64,000 nucleotides of DNA from Paenirhodobacter hankyongi. GTDB lineage: Bacteria > Pseudomonadota > Alphaproteobacteria > Rhodobacterales > Rhodobacteraceae. The stretch spans positions 186,001-250,000 of the forward strand of contig NZ_RCHI01000005.1 in assembly GCF_003664585.1 (NCBI RefSeq), in the 5' to 3' direction. The position numbers and the translations under genes are program-made. Positions within the stretch are counted from its first letter, which is position 1, and every line of letters starts with the position of its first letter. Shown here in pieces: positions 25,601 through 33,168 of this stretch. The notes under the pieces are model-generated. The model was not told the origin of the DNA. It did no database searches and worked only from the letters and a program-made list of their open reading frames with translations.

Positions 25601-26651
25601 CGAAGGTGACGGTCACGCCGCCCATGTCGGCGGTGGCGCCATTCGAGATGCCACAGCCCGAGCTGCCGAAATCCGACCAGTCGAGGGTCAGCGCCTCGCC
25701 CGCGCCCGTCCCCGTGGTGTCGCCGCCGTCGCCCTCGATGTAATCGTTGCCCGCGCCGCCCTCGATCGAGTCATTGCCCGAGCCGCCGTACAGGCTGTCA
25801 TCGCCACCCGCGCCGGCGATCGTGTCGTCGCCGCCGTTGCCGTGGAAGACGTTGGTGAAGGTGTCGGCCGTCGTCGTGCCCTGCTGGTCGAAGCCCACGA
25901 GGCTGTCGCCATAGGCCGAGCCAATCACCCCGTCGATGCCGCCGGCGATCGAGTCGCCCGCGGCGTCACCGCCCGAGAGCGCGCCGGTCGCGAGGTCGAC
26001 CGAGACGCCGCCGGTCGAGTCGGAATAGTCGATCAGGTCGAGGCCCTGGTTGCCCTCGAATGTGTCGTTGCCGGCCCCGCCGTGGAGCGTGTCATCGCCC
26101 TTGCCGCCCGAGAGATAGTCGTTGCCGGCCCCGCCATCGAGGCTGTCGTTGCCGTCCTGGCCATAGACCTCGTCATTGCCGGCGCCGGCCAGAACCGTGT
26201 CGTTGCCGGCGCCCGCCTGCACGATGTCGTCATTGCCGGTCTCGCCGGGCAGGATCGCGTCATTGTGGTCGATCATGTCGCCGTCGGGGTCGCCGGTATA
26301 GGCTAGGTCGATCAGGTCATTGCCTGCCGTGCCCGAGACGATGCCGTCGGAGGGCGGCTCGCAGACGGTGACGGTGGCGGTGGCGGTGTCATAGCCGCCG
26401 TGGCCGTCCGAGATCTGATAGGTGATCGTCGCGTCGCCCGAGAAGCCCGCGGTCGGGGTGAAGGTGATCGAGCCGTCCGAGTTCACCGCAACCGTGCCGT
26501 GGCTTGCCGTCGGGGTGCCAGAGACGCTGATCCGGTCGCAATCGGGATCGTAGTCGTTCGCGAGCACCTTGATCGTCACCGCGGTGTTATAGGCGGTGCT
26601 CGCGGTATCGTCGCGTGCAACCGGATCGTGATTGCAGATAATCCAGGTCAT
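22689..26651 (-). CDS. Giant RTX protein: cadherin-like + RTX + Hint (1320 aa)
   Basis: A 1320-residue secreted-type protein. Residues about 9-97 form a cadherin-like (tandem-95/VCBS-type) domain (VLANDYDPDCDRISVSG to DGHGGYDTATATVTV). Several RTX blocks follow, interrupted near 330-520 by a beta-rich insert (LDWSDFGSSGCGISNG to QAITITDITATTT). A linker module occurs twice: near 620 it leads into more RTX, and near 1120 into the Hint_2 domain (PCFTPGTLVATPKG, SPNHRML, FDRHEVVLANGAWTESF, last 195 residues). ATG 26651 has a GGAGAGG ribosome-binding site. Probably type I secreted and calcium-folded; adhesive or surface role is inferred. Confidence 0.87.
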   Translation of the reverse strand: MTWIICNHDPVARDDTASTAYNTAVTIKVLANDYDPDCDRISVSGTPTASHGTVAVNSDGSITFTPTAGFSGDATITYQISDGHGGYDTATATVTVCEPPSDGIVSGTAGNDLIDLAYTGDPDGDMIDHNDAILPGETGNDDIVQAGAGNDTVLAGAGNDEVYGQDGNDSLDGGAGNDYLSGGKGDDTLHGGAGNDTFEGNQGLDLIDYSDSTGGVSVDLATGALSGGDAAGDSIAGGIDGVIGSAYGDSLVGFDQQGTTTADTFTNVFHGNGGDDTIAGAGGDDSLYGGSGNDSIEGGAGNDYIEGDGGDTTGTGAGEALTLDWSDFGSSGCGISNGATADMGGVTVTFGFEAQDQGATATVTNDTQYVESGDGLSASGGLRLYGCGGEGGIDNTSTTTLSFASNDAAYGDAISNVSFRINDLDQGTSSDYHRDIVTVYAYDADGNLLPVTYTPEGGQTVSGNTVTGQNVDNGSLTSASQAGSVLVQIEGNVARIVIDYDNGGPTDQAITITDITATTTAAADEEEGNDTLLGGDGDDTVLGQGGNDVIAGGAGADHLSGGDDRDTFLVGSAAAGAGDHIDGGEGGDDYDVLDLTGAGPVSIAYDNTNPENGTVSFLDTDGNVVGTLDFANIENVIVDHGDGYVEGTSGDDLIDTAYTGDPEGDMIDHNDAILPGDAANDDRVLAGAGNDTVYAGVGDDTVWGDLGNDSIFGEAGDDSLIGGEGKDTISGGAGNDTIEGGNDADVISGGAGNDDVDGGEGDDVITTGPDGLANYAPDRGYPGLFPGDTDPGNDRDTVYGGGGNDTISTGDDADYIDGGTGNDSIDAGCDDDTVDGGDGNDVIVGAEGSDLIFGGTGNDTIYGGLAPGYPDSLNVPDATDLRPDNGMDTIHGGDGNDVIYGADDNDMLYGDGGDDYIDGGIDNDTIEGGEGNDTLIGGQGDDYIDGGAASDTIDGGEGNDTLIGGEGDDSITGGAGDDSIEGGTGQDTIHAGTGNDIANGGDGDDRVFGEDGDDLLTGGQGQDSLDGGAGNDTLTGGQGVDTLIGGLGSDTFIVGSIDDGNHDFVDGNEDPDNSDWDVLDLSAIGRDHLNILYTTPDHENGTVQFLDDYGNVTGSMEFHNIEQIVPCFTPGTLVATPKGERLVEELQPGDKVITRDNGIQEIRWAGRRDLNRAELAVASHLKPVLIRAGALGNGLPERDMMVSPNHRMLVSSERTALYFEEHEVLVAAKHLVDNIGIKPVETLGTSYIHFMFDRHEVVLANGAWTESFQPGDQTLGGMGNAQRAEIYEIFPELQDSEGRKAYGAARKTLKRHEAKLLMHR

Positions 26652-27331
26652 GGCAGCCTCTCCTTCGCCCGACAGGCCTTGCGGCCCGGCTTCCCTTGGC
26701 GCGCAACGGCGGCGCCTGTGACACACACCGGAAGATCACAGGATCCCCCGGCAACTTTCACGGCGCGGCAGCGCGTCAACGCGCTGGTTCGGGCTGCAAT
26801 GGACCGCCCCGCAAAATGCGGGTGATGGCCTCGGCTTTGTTTCAAAGGCGTTTCGGGGTTATTCCCTGCCCCGAACTTTGGCAGCACCACTCACGAACCA
26901 GTGCGCATCGGCAGATGCCGCACCGCGATTTGACCGCCCCCACGGTCCGTTGCCCCCCAATCGGGCAGGGCTGTGATAGCCTCGGCCCTGCCCCTGGGGA
27001 AAGGAAAAACTTGCCACATTCCTGCCAGATTTCGGGCCCGGTTCTGCCGCGGTTCGGTCGGTGAGGGCCGACAGCGCCGTCCGCGGGGCGAGATTGTTTC
27101 CGTTTTCACCTCGTGGGGCGCTGGCTCTGATCCCCGGGTCTCGCGGTTTTACTAGTCATTAACCAATGCTACGGAGGCCGGCCCGGGGGCGGTCGTCCGG
27201 CACGGAGGCCAATCTCGTTCACGGTTAAGAAACAGTGAACGACATCCTCTGTTTCGCAGGCGGGATCAATCTCGCCGCCATGCGGCAACAATCCGCGCAG
27301 ATCGATTGTGCACAAATCATCTCCAAACGTG
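26652..27331. other. Long intergenic region with no gene seen
   Basis: About 680 bases between the giant Hint gene and the terminator after lipA. No frame has believable codon use or start. It holds a direct repeat ACGGAGGCC (27171-27179 and 27202-27210) and a near-CtrA motif TTAA-GAAACAG-TGAA (27225-27239). It presumably holds the promoter and leader of the giant gene, and could hide a small RNA. Confidence 0.5.
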
Positions 27332-27361
27332 AAAAGGGGCAGGGTTTGTCGCCCTGCCCCT
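27332..27361 (-). terminator. Intrinsic terminator downstream of lipA
   Basis: AGGGGCAGGG (27335-27344) pairs with CCCTGCCCCT (27352-27361); on the minus strand TTTTC follows. It is about 88 bases past the lipA stop. Confidence 0.8.
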
Positions 27362-27448
27362 CCGGCTCACGCCGAATCACGTTTTGGTAACCCTGCCGTG
27401 CACGCCGCCCGGCTCCGGCCTTGCCCGGGGCGGAAACCGGCGGCCGGC

Positions 27449-28399
27449 TCAGGCGCGGCCGAGCTTCTCGAGACGGGCGGCGCGCAGCCGGGCGAAGTCG
27501 TCGCCGGCGTGATAGCTCGAGCGGGTCAGCGGCGTTGCCGAGACCATCAGGAAGCCCTTGCCATAGGCGGCGCGCTCGTACTCCTTGAACTCGTCGGGCG
27601 TCACGAAACGGTCGACGGCGTGGTGCTTCGGCGTCGGCTGCAGATATTGGCCGATGGTCAGGAAGTCGATGTCGGCGGCCCGCATGTCGTCCATCACCTG
27701 CTTCACCTCCATCGCGCTCTCGCCCAGCCCGACCATGATCCCCGATTTGGTGAACATCGCGGGATCGAGCTCCTTCACCCGCTGCAGCAGGCGCAGCGAG
27801 TGGAAGTAGCGCGCGCCGGGGCGCACCTCGGGATAGAGGCCGGGCACCGTCTCGAGATTGTGGTTGAACACGTCGGGACGCGCCTCGACCACCTTTTCCA
27901 GCGCCTCGGGGCGGCATTTCAGGAAGTCGGGGGTCAGGATCTCGATCGTGGTGTCGGGTGCGCGGTGACGCACGGCGCGGATTGTCTGGGCGAAATGCTC
28001 GGCCCCGCCATCCTCGAGATCGTCGCGGTCGACCGAGGTGATGACGACATGCTTCAGGCCCAGCGTCTGCACCGCATGGGCGACGCGGCCGGGTTCGAAC
28101 ACATCAAGCGCATCGGGCCGGCCGGTCGCGACGTTGCAGAAGGAACAGCCGCGGGTGCAGACCTCGCCCATGATCATCATCGTGGCGTGGCCCTGGCTCC
28201 AGCATTCGCCGACATTCGGACAGCCCGCCTCTTCGCAGACGGTGACCAGCTTGTTCGACTTCAGGATCTCGCGCGTGTCCTTGTAGCCCTGCGAGGTCGG
28301 CGCCTTGACCCGGATCCAGTCCGGCTTCTTCGGTTGCGCATGATCGGGGCGATGCGCCTTCTCGGGGTGACGCTGGCCGGGAAGTTTCAGGTCGCGCAT
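27449..28399 (-). CDS. lipA: Lipoyl synthase
   Basis: A 316-residue radical SAM enzyme that inserts two sulfurs into protein-bound octanoyl groups to make lipoate for pyruvate and 2-oxoglutarate dehydrogenases and the glycine cleavage system. Both iron-sulfur sites are visible: [12 protein letters not shown] for the auxiliary cluster and [10 protein letters not shown] (CxxxCxxC) for the SAM cluster, plus the C-terminal RSSYHAGD. Length and motifs fit LipA exactly. It is a single gene with its own terminator; no lipB is adjacent. Confidence 0.97.
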   Translation of the reverse strand: MRDLKLPGQRHPEKAHRPDHAQPKKPDWIRVKAPTSQGYKDTREILKSNKLVTVCEEAGCPNVGECWSQGHATMMIMGEVCTRGCSFCNVATGRPDALDVFEPGRVAHAVQTLGLKHVVITSVDRDDLEDGGAEHFAQTIRAVRHRAPDTTIEILTPDFLKCRPEALEKVVEARPDVFNHNLETVPGLYPEVRPGARYFHSLRLLQRVKELDPAMFTKSGIMVGLGESAMEVKQVMDDMRAADIDFLTIGQYLQPTPKHHAVDRFVTPDEFKEYERAAYGKGFLMVSATPLTRSSYHAGDDFARLRAARLEKLGRA

Positions 28400-28616
28400 C
28401 GGGGATATCCTTTCCGATCGGGGTTGCCCTCCACATAAGGCGAAAGCGGCCGCAATGCAATTTCCGCGCGCGTCAGTCCCCTCCCCGCCTTGCGCCCGTT
28501 TTTCCGGCGCCCCCGCCGCGGCGCCGCATTTTTCGCTGCAAGTGCAAGGTCAGCCATTGTGACGGGACTGGCCTTGGCTTAGAACGATTCCAGAAATTTC
28601 CAGACAGGAGAGTCCC

Positions 28617-29165
28617 ATGCAGGCTGGTGCCAAGCTTCCCGAAGTCACCTTCCACACCCGTGTCCGCGACGAGAGCGTCGGCGGCCCGAACCCGTTCCGC
28701 TGGGAGGACAAGACCACCGCCGATTACTTCGCGGGCAAGCGCGTCGTGCTGTTCGCGCTGCCGGGCGCCTTCACCCCCACCTGCTCGACCTACCAGCTGC
28801 CGGGCTACGAGAAGGGCTTCGGCGATTTCGCCGCCGAGGGGATCGACGCGATCTATTGCCTCTCGGTCAACGACAGCTTCGTGATGAACCAGTGGGCCAA
28901 GGCCCAGGGGCTCGAGAACGTCACCGTGATCCCGGACGGCTCGGGCGAGTTCACCCGCCGCGTCGGCATGCTGGTGCGCAAGGACAACCTGGGCTTCGGT
29001 CTGCGCTCGTGGCGCTATGCGGCCGTGGTGAACAACGGCGTGGTCGAGGCCTGGTTCGAGGAACCCGGCCTGATGGACAACTGCCCCGAGGACCCCTACG
29101 GCGTCTCCTCGCCGGAAACCGTTCTGGGCTGGCTGCGCGAGGCCAACAAGGAACAGGCGGCCTGA
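28617..29165 (+). CDS. Peroxiredoxin (Prx5/AHP1 type)
   Basis: A 182-residue thiol peroxidase of the Prx5 redoxin group. The peroxidatic Cys is C56 in LPGAFTPTCSTYQLPGY, with the conserved Thr and Pro of the active site. The later sequence MRKD-like VGMLVRKDNLGFGLRSWRYA is characteristic of Prx5. A further Cys lies in MDNCPEDPYGVS and could be resolving. It reduces hydrogen and alkyl peroxides in the cytoplasm, probably using glutathione or thioredoxin systems. The ATG follows AGGAGAG. It stands alone before a clear terminator. Confidence 0.93.
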   Translation: MQAGAKLPEVTFHTRVRDESVGGPNPFRWEDKTTADYFAGKRVVLFALPGAFTPTCSTYQLPGYEKGFGDFAAEGIDAIYCLSVNDSFVMNQWAKAQGLENVTVIPDGSGEFTRRVGMLVRKDNLGFGLRSWRYAAVVNNGVVEAWFEEPGLMDNCPEDPYGVSSPETVLGWLREANKEQAA

Positions 29166-29207
29166 GCCGTCACCGCTGTCGCGCCCCCGGGAAAGGGCGC
29201 GAACGGG

Positions 29208-29243
29208 AAGGGTCGGAGGGAAACCTCCGGCCCTTTTTCTTTT
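29208..29243 (+). terminator. Intrinsic terminator of the peroxiredoxin gene
   Basis: GGGTCGGAGG pairs with CCTCCGGCCC (one G-T pair) across GAAA, followed by TTTTTCTTTT. It begins about 45 bases after the stop. Confidence 0.85.
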
Positions 29244-29316
29244 GGGGCGCCGAGAAAGAGAGGGGGGCGCGGCTCGGCTGATTGCGTCGCGCCCCTCCTG
29301 CCGGTATCCTGAGCGG

Positions 29317-29688
29317 ATGAAGCCACTGGCCGCCTCCTTGCGATCCGACCGTCCTGCGCGCCTTCTGCGCGCGGTTCTGGGCGTCATCGTGCTGCTTGTC
29401 CTGTGCTGGGGGCCCGGGGCGGGGCGGCTTGCGCCCTCCGAAAGCCCGTTCTTCGCCGCGAAGGCCGCGCAATATGTGGCCCTTCCCGGCGAGCTGCGCT
29501 TCACCCGTCCGGGCAAGGCGCCGCTGCCCGCCTCCCCCGTCCCCCCGGTCGGGATGCCGCCCGCGGGGGCGCCCGTGCCGGTTGCGGTCTCGTGGCGCGT
29601 TGCGGAGTGGAGCGGCGACACCCCCGGCGTGCTGCCGGCCTTGCCGCCGGTGCGTCCCGCCTCGCGGGCGCCGCCGCTGACGGCCTGA
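29317..29688 (+). CDS. Hypothetical 123-residue protein with N-terminal membrane segment
   Basis: Begins MKPLAASLRSDRPARLLRAV and has one hydrophobic segment (VLGVIVLLVLCW, about residues 21-33), then a Pro/Ala-rich extracytoplasmic part. Codon third positions are strongly G/C, as in real genes, but the ribosome-binding site of ATG 29317 is weak. A longer frame from 29242 crosses the terminator of the preceding gene and is less likely. No family recognised. It could be a periplasmic small protein of limited distribution. Confidence 0.5.
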   Translation: MKPLAASLRSDRPARLLRAVLGVIVLLVLCWGPGAGRLAPSESPFFAAKAAQYVALPGELRFTRPGKAPLPASPVPPVGMPPAGAPVPVAVSWRVAEWSGDTPGVLPALPPVRPASRAPPLTA

Positions 29689-29855
29689 AACGATCCCGAG
29701 AAATCCGCCGCCCGGCCGTGTCTCACCGCGCCGGGGGGCCTGCGCGCTCGTCACTTCGGTCCCGGGCGCATGGTTCATGCAATCACGGAAATCCTCATGC
29801 CTTTTCACACCGGCCGTCCCGGCCTGACCCGGCCCCGCATCGCGAGGCTGCCCCG

Positions 29856-30038
29856 ATGACCAAGACGCTCTGCCCTGCCTGCGGTCGGCCCATTCCCGAT
29901 GGCCAGATGACCTGCGCCTGCGGCGCCCCGACACCGCGGGTCCATCCGCCGCAGGGCCGGACGGTGCTGCTCAGCTGGATCGCCACGGTGGGTGGCATGG
30001 CGGGCCTGCTCTGGCTCGCCGCGACCTACCTGCGCTAG
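29856..30038 (+). CDS. Zinc-ribbon membrane micro-protein (60 aa)
   Basis: A 60-residue protein with an N-terminal zinc ribbon (CPACG at 6-10 and CACG at 20-23, four Cys in two pairs) followed by a single membrane helix near residues 37-57 (LLSWIATVGGMAGLLWLAATY). GAGG lies 8 bases before the ATG. This layout, zinc ribbon plus one helix, recurs in small bacterial membrane proteins of unknown role. A strong hairpin lies between its stop and the convergent acr3 gene. Confidence 0.58.
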   Translation: MTKTLCPACGRPIPDGQMTCACGAPTPRVHPPQGRTVLLSWIATVGGMAGLLWLAATYLR

Positions 30039-30050
30039 CGGCCTGACCTT

Positions 30051-30082
30051 GGCGCCGACCGGGATTGCGCCCGGTCGGCGCC
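30051..30082. terminator. Strong hairpin between convergent genes
   Basis: GGCGCCGACCGGG and CCCGGTCGGCGCC make a 13-base perfect stem with a 5-6 base loop. It sits directly before the stop of the acr3 gene and after the zinc-ribbon gene. No T-run follows on either strand; it may act as a bidirectional terminator or 3' stabiliser. Confidence 0.5.
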
Positions 30083-30083
30083 G

Positions 30084-31103
30084 CTATGACGCGAACCGGT
30101 CACGGGTGCGGTTGGCAAAGGCGACCAGCGACAGCATCACCGGCACCTCGACCAGAACGCCCACCACGGTGGCAAGCGCCGCGCCGGAGTTCAGACCGAA
30201 GAGGCCGATCGCCACCGCCACCGCCAGCTCGAAGAAGTTGGAGGTGCCGATCAGCGCGCAGGGGGCGGCCACCTTGTGCGGCAGGCGCCACGCCCAGGCC
30301 CAGACATAGCCGAGGGCGAAGATGCCGTAGGACTGGAGCAGGATCGGCACGGCGATCAGCGCGATCAGCAGCGGCTGCGCAAGGATCACCTGCCCCTGGA
30401 AGCCGAACAGCAACACCACGGTCAGCAGCAGCCCCACGGCCGAGGCCGGCTTGATCCGCGCGGTGAACTCCCGGACGGCCGCCGCGCCGCCCCGGGCCAG
30501 AAGCGTCTGCCGTGTCGCTGCCCCGGCGATCAGCGGGATGACGATGTAGAGAATGACCGACAGGATCAGCGTCGCCCAGGGCACGTTGACCTCGGTCACC
30601 CCCAGCAGGAAGGCGACGATCGGCGCGAAGGCGACCACCATCACCAGATCGTTCACCGACACCTGCACGAGGGTGTAGTTCGGATCGCCCCGGGTCAGCT
30701 GCGACCAGACGAAGACCATTGCCGTGCAGGGCGCCGCGCCAAGCAGGATCAGCCCGGCGATGTAGTCCGACGCCTTCGCCGGATCGATCAGCCCGACGTA
30801 GAGATGATGGAAGAACAGCACGCCCAGAGCAGCCATGGTGAAGGGCTTGATCAGCCAGTTCACCACCAGCGTGATGATCAGTCCCTTCGGCTTGCGCCCG
30901 ACGTCCCTGAGCGATCCGAAGTCGATCGCGATCATCATCGGATAGACCATCGCCCAGATCAGCACCGCGACGACCAGGTTGACCGAGGCATATTCGAGAC
31001 CGGCGAGCGCGCCGAAGACCCCGGGCAGCAGATTGCCGAGCACCAGGCCGGAGAGGATGCACAGCGCCACCCAAAGGGTCAGCCAGCGTTCGAAGAGGCT
31101 CAT
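30084..31103 (-). CDS. acr3: Arsenite efflux transporter, Acr3 family
   Basis: A 339-residue protein with about ten helices. It carries the Acr3 signature [20 protein letters not shown] near residues 125-145 (including the essential Cys) and [13 protein letters not shown]. Acr3 exports arsenite, driven by the proton gradient. ATG 31103 follows AAGGA. No arsR, arsC or other ars gene is next to it, unusual because acr3 is generally in an arsenic operon. Its regulation is therefore not visible. Antimonite may also be a substrate in this family. Confidence 0.9.
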   Translation of the reverse strand: MSLFERWLTLWVALCILSGLVLGNLLPGVFGALAGLEYASVNLVVAVLIWAMVYPMMIAIDFGSLRDVGRKPKGLIITLVVNWLIKPFTMAALGVLFFHHLYVGLIDPAKASDYIAGLILLGAAPCTAMVFVWSQLTRGDPNYTLVQVSVNDLVMVVAFAPIVAFLLGVTEVNVPWATLILSVILYIVIPLIAGAATRQTLLARGGAAAVREFTARIKPASAVGLLLTVVLLFGFQGQVILAQPLLIALIAVPILLQSYGIFALGYVWAWAWRLPHKVAAPCALIGTSNFFELAVAVAIGLFGLNSGAALATVVGVLVEVPVMLSLVAFANRTRDRFAS

Positions 31104-31450
31104 TTCATTTCCTTTTCCACGGCGAGGCGGCGGGCCGCGATCCGGGATGACCTTCGGCCGGGGGCGACTCGGACGGTCGATCCCCGCAGGCGGTCTTAGC
31201 ACAGCCGGCCCCCGCCTGCGCCATGCGGATCGCAAGACGGCTGCCGCATCCTGCGGGTGCCCCGCGGCCGGAACGGGAGCCGGTCACTGTCGCGGTCCCG
31301 GGCGAATCGAAGGCGGCTGTCGACATCGGCGATGACGATGATGGAACGGAACAAGACCGAAACATGACCGTGGGAAGCGCCTGCGGGAACTGCCTGCGGT
31401 CGACAGGCGCGACGGCACGGAATGGAACGATTTAACTGTGGGATTTCAAC
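31104..31450. other. Intergenic region upstream of acr3, no gene seen
   Basis: About 347 bases between the acr3 start and the 3' end of tRNA-Leu. No frame with a good start or codon pattern. It must contain the acr3 promoter. A GGAAC-N16-CGTG string at 31348-31372 resembles an EcfG-type promoter but points away from any gene. Confidence 0.5.
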
Positions 31451-31534
31451 TGGTGCCCGAGGCGAGACTCGAACTCGCACGCCTTGCGGCGGAGGATTTT
31501 GAATCCCCTGCGTCTACCATTCCGCCACTCGGGC
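31451..31534 (-). tRNA. tRNA-Leu (anticodon CAA)
   Basis: Read on the minus strand, an 84-base tRNA with encoded CCA. The acceptor stem GCCCGAG/CTCGGGC is complete, the D arm holds GGAATGGTAGACGC, the anticodon stem GGGGA/TCCTC encloses TTCAAAA giving anticodon CAA, a long variable arm (CCGCCGCAAGGCG) marks a class II tRNA, and the T arm has GTTCGAGTC. It reads UUG leucine codons, which are rare in this GC-rich genome. Confidence 0.96.
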
Positions 31535-31602
31535 CAGTTCCTGCCCGTGTAGCGGGCGGCCGGGCGGCTGGCAAGGGGCTTGCCGCGCCCGTCCGCCCCG
31601 GT

Positions 31603-32457
31603 TCAGGGCTCGGCCACCGTGAAGGTGTCGCAATGCGAGATGTTGCCGCTTTCATAGCCGGTCTCGAACCAGCGCTGGCGCTGCGCCGAGGTGCCGTGGG
31701 TGAAGCTGTCGGGCATCGGCCGGCGGCCGGCGTTGCGCTGAAGCGTGTCGTCGCCGATCCGCTCGGCGGCGTTCATCGCCTCGGCAATGTCGCCGCGCTC
31801 GATCGCGCCGAACTGCTCCTCGGCGTGGAAGGCCCAGATGCCGGCCAGGCAATCGGCCTGCAGCTCGGTGCGCACCGAAAGCGCGTTACTCTCGGCCTCG
31901 CCCGCCTTCGCGCGCAGCGCATTCACCTTCGTCAGCACGCCCAGCTCGTCCTGCACATGGTGTCCGATCTCGTGCGCCACCACATAGGCCGCGGCGAAAT
32001 CGCCCGAGGCGCCAAGGTCGCGCGACAGCGTGGTGAAGAAGGCGGTGTCGAGGTAGACCTTCTTGTCGCTCGGGCAATAGAACGGCCCGGTCGCCCCCGA
32101 GGCCGTGCCGCAGGGCGATTGCGTCACCTCGCTGTAGAGCACCAGCGTCGCCGGGTGATAGGTGCGGCCCAGCTCGTCGGTGAAGATCTTCGCCCAGACC
32201 TCCTCGGTATCGGCAAGCGTCACCGAGACGAAATCCCCCATCTGCTGGTCTTCCTCGCTGAGCGTGCCCGAGGTCTGCACCGACGGCCCCTGCCCGCCCT
32301 GATCGAGCAAGGGCGTCAGGTCGACGCCGAAATACCAGCCGACGAGGACGACCGCGAGCACACCGAGCCCGCCCACCCCGCGCAGCCCCACCGGACTGCC
32401 CGAGGCGCCGCGCCGATCCTCGATGTAGCGGCTGCCGCGCCGTCCCTGCCACTTCAT
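31603..32457 (-). CDS. Neutral zinc metallopeptidase (YpfJ family)
   Basis: A 284-residue protein with one N-terminal membrane segment (about 26-43, GGLGVLAVVLVGWYFGVDL) and a large domain containing the zinc site VVAHEIGHHVQDELG near residue 170. The pattern SEVTQSPCGTASGATGPFYC before it is typical of the YpfJ/KPN_02809 family. Putative role is as a membrane-anchored peptidase; substrates are unknown. ATG 32457 follows GGAGGG. It is transcribed away from the YqaA gene. Confidence 0.88.
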   Translation of the reverse strand: MKWQGRRGSRYIEDRRGASGSPVGLRGVGGLGVLAVVLVGWYFGVDLTPLLDQGGQGPSVQTSGTLSEEDQQMGDFVSVTLADTEEVWAKIFTDELGRTYHPATLVLYSEVTQSPCGTASGATGPFYCPSDKKVYLDTAFFTTLSRDLGASGDFAAAYVVAHEIGHHVQDELGVLTKVNALRAKAGEAESNALSVRTELQADCLAGIWAFHAEEQFGAIERGDIAEAMNAAERIGDDTLQRNAGRRPMPDSFTHGTSAQRQRWFETGYESGNISHCDTFTVAEP

Positions 32458-32589
32458 TGCACGCCCTCCACTGGTCACAAGCGCGAGAGTAGCGGGTCGG
32501 GTTCCCCCGGCACAACGCAAATCCATGCGCGGAAGCTTGACCTTGCGCCGCAGAGCGGCGAGAGATCGGGAAACGGAAACGAGGCGCAG

Positions 32590-33168
32590 ATGATCCGACG
32601 GCTTTATGACTGGACGATGGGCCTTGCCGGCCATCCGCGCGCGATGTGGGCGCTGGCGGCGGTGGCTTTCATCGAAAGCTCGGTGTTTCCGATCCCGCCC
32701 GATGTGCTGATGATCCCGATGGTGCTGGCCGCGCGCGAAAAGGCGTGGAAGATCGCCTTCGTTGCGACGATCGCCTCGGTGCTCGGTGGCTGTCTCGGCT
32801 ATGCGATCGGCTATGGTTTCATGGACACGCTGGGAATGGCGATCCTTGAATTCTACGGCAAGGCGTCCGCCTTCGACGAACTGGCTGTGCGCTTCAATGC
32901 CTATGGCGGATGGGCGGTGCTGGTCGCCGGCGTCACCCCCTTCCCGTACAAGGTGATCACCATCTTCTCGGGGGCGACGCATCTCGACCTGTTCCTCTTC
33001 ATCGGCGTCTCGGTGCTTGCCCGGGCGCTGCGCTTCTTCGTCGTCGCCGGCCTGCTGTGGCGCTTCGGTGCCCCGATCCGCGACTTCATCGAGCGCTGGC
33101 TCGGTCTGCTCTTCACCGCCTTCGTCGTGCTGCTGATCGGCGGTTTCTACGCCCTGAGGTATCTGTGA
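32590..33168 (+). CDS. YqaA family (DedA-related) membrane protein
   Basis: A 192-residue membrane protein of the YqaA/SNARE-associated group. Key features are FIESSVFPIPPDVLMIPMVL near residues 27-46 and RFNAYGGWAVLVAGVTPFPYK, the paired motifs of the DedA superfamily, now linked to lipid scrambling and undecaprenyl-phosphate recycling in other members. The specific role of YqaA is not settled. ATG 32590 is the only good start. Its stop overlaps the dsbB-like start (TGATG), so the two are coupled. Confidence 0.85.
   Translation: MIRRLYDWTMGLAGHPRAMWALAAVAFIESSVFPIPPDVLMIPMVLAAREKAWKIAFVATIASVLGGCLGYAIGYGFMDTLGMAILEFYGKASAFDELAVRFNAYGGWAVLVAGVTPFPYKVITIFSGATHLDLFLFIGVSVLARALRFFVVAGLLWRFGAPIRDFIERWLGLLFTAFVVLLIGGFYALRYL

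Noticed and set aside
22482-26306. A 1274-codon plus-strand open frame opposite the RTX-Hint protein
   Set aside because: It mirrors the RTX repeats, giving Val/Ala/Arg-rich repeats with no domain. The minus strand has a start with ribosome-binding site, cadherin, RTX and Hint domains.
17982-26651. CRISPR array or tandem DNA repeat
   Set aside because: The repetitive look comes from codons for the RTX nonapeptide. Unit sequences vary and sit in frame inside genes, and there are no cas genes.
28540-28616. OxyR-type site before the peroxiredoxin gene
   Set aside because: TTAGAACGATTCCAGAAATT has AT-rich character but does not fit the spaced ATAG/CTAT pattern well enough to call.
31348-31372. 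GGAAC-N16-CGTG resembling an EcfG stress promoter
   Set aside because: It points in the plus direction toward tRNA-Leu, which is on the other strand. No plus-strand gene follows within a sensible distance, so it is probably chance.
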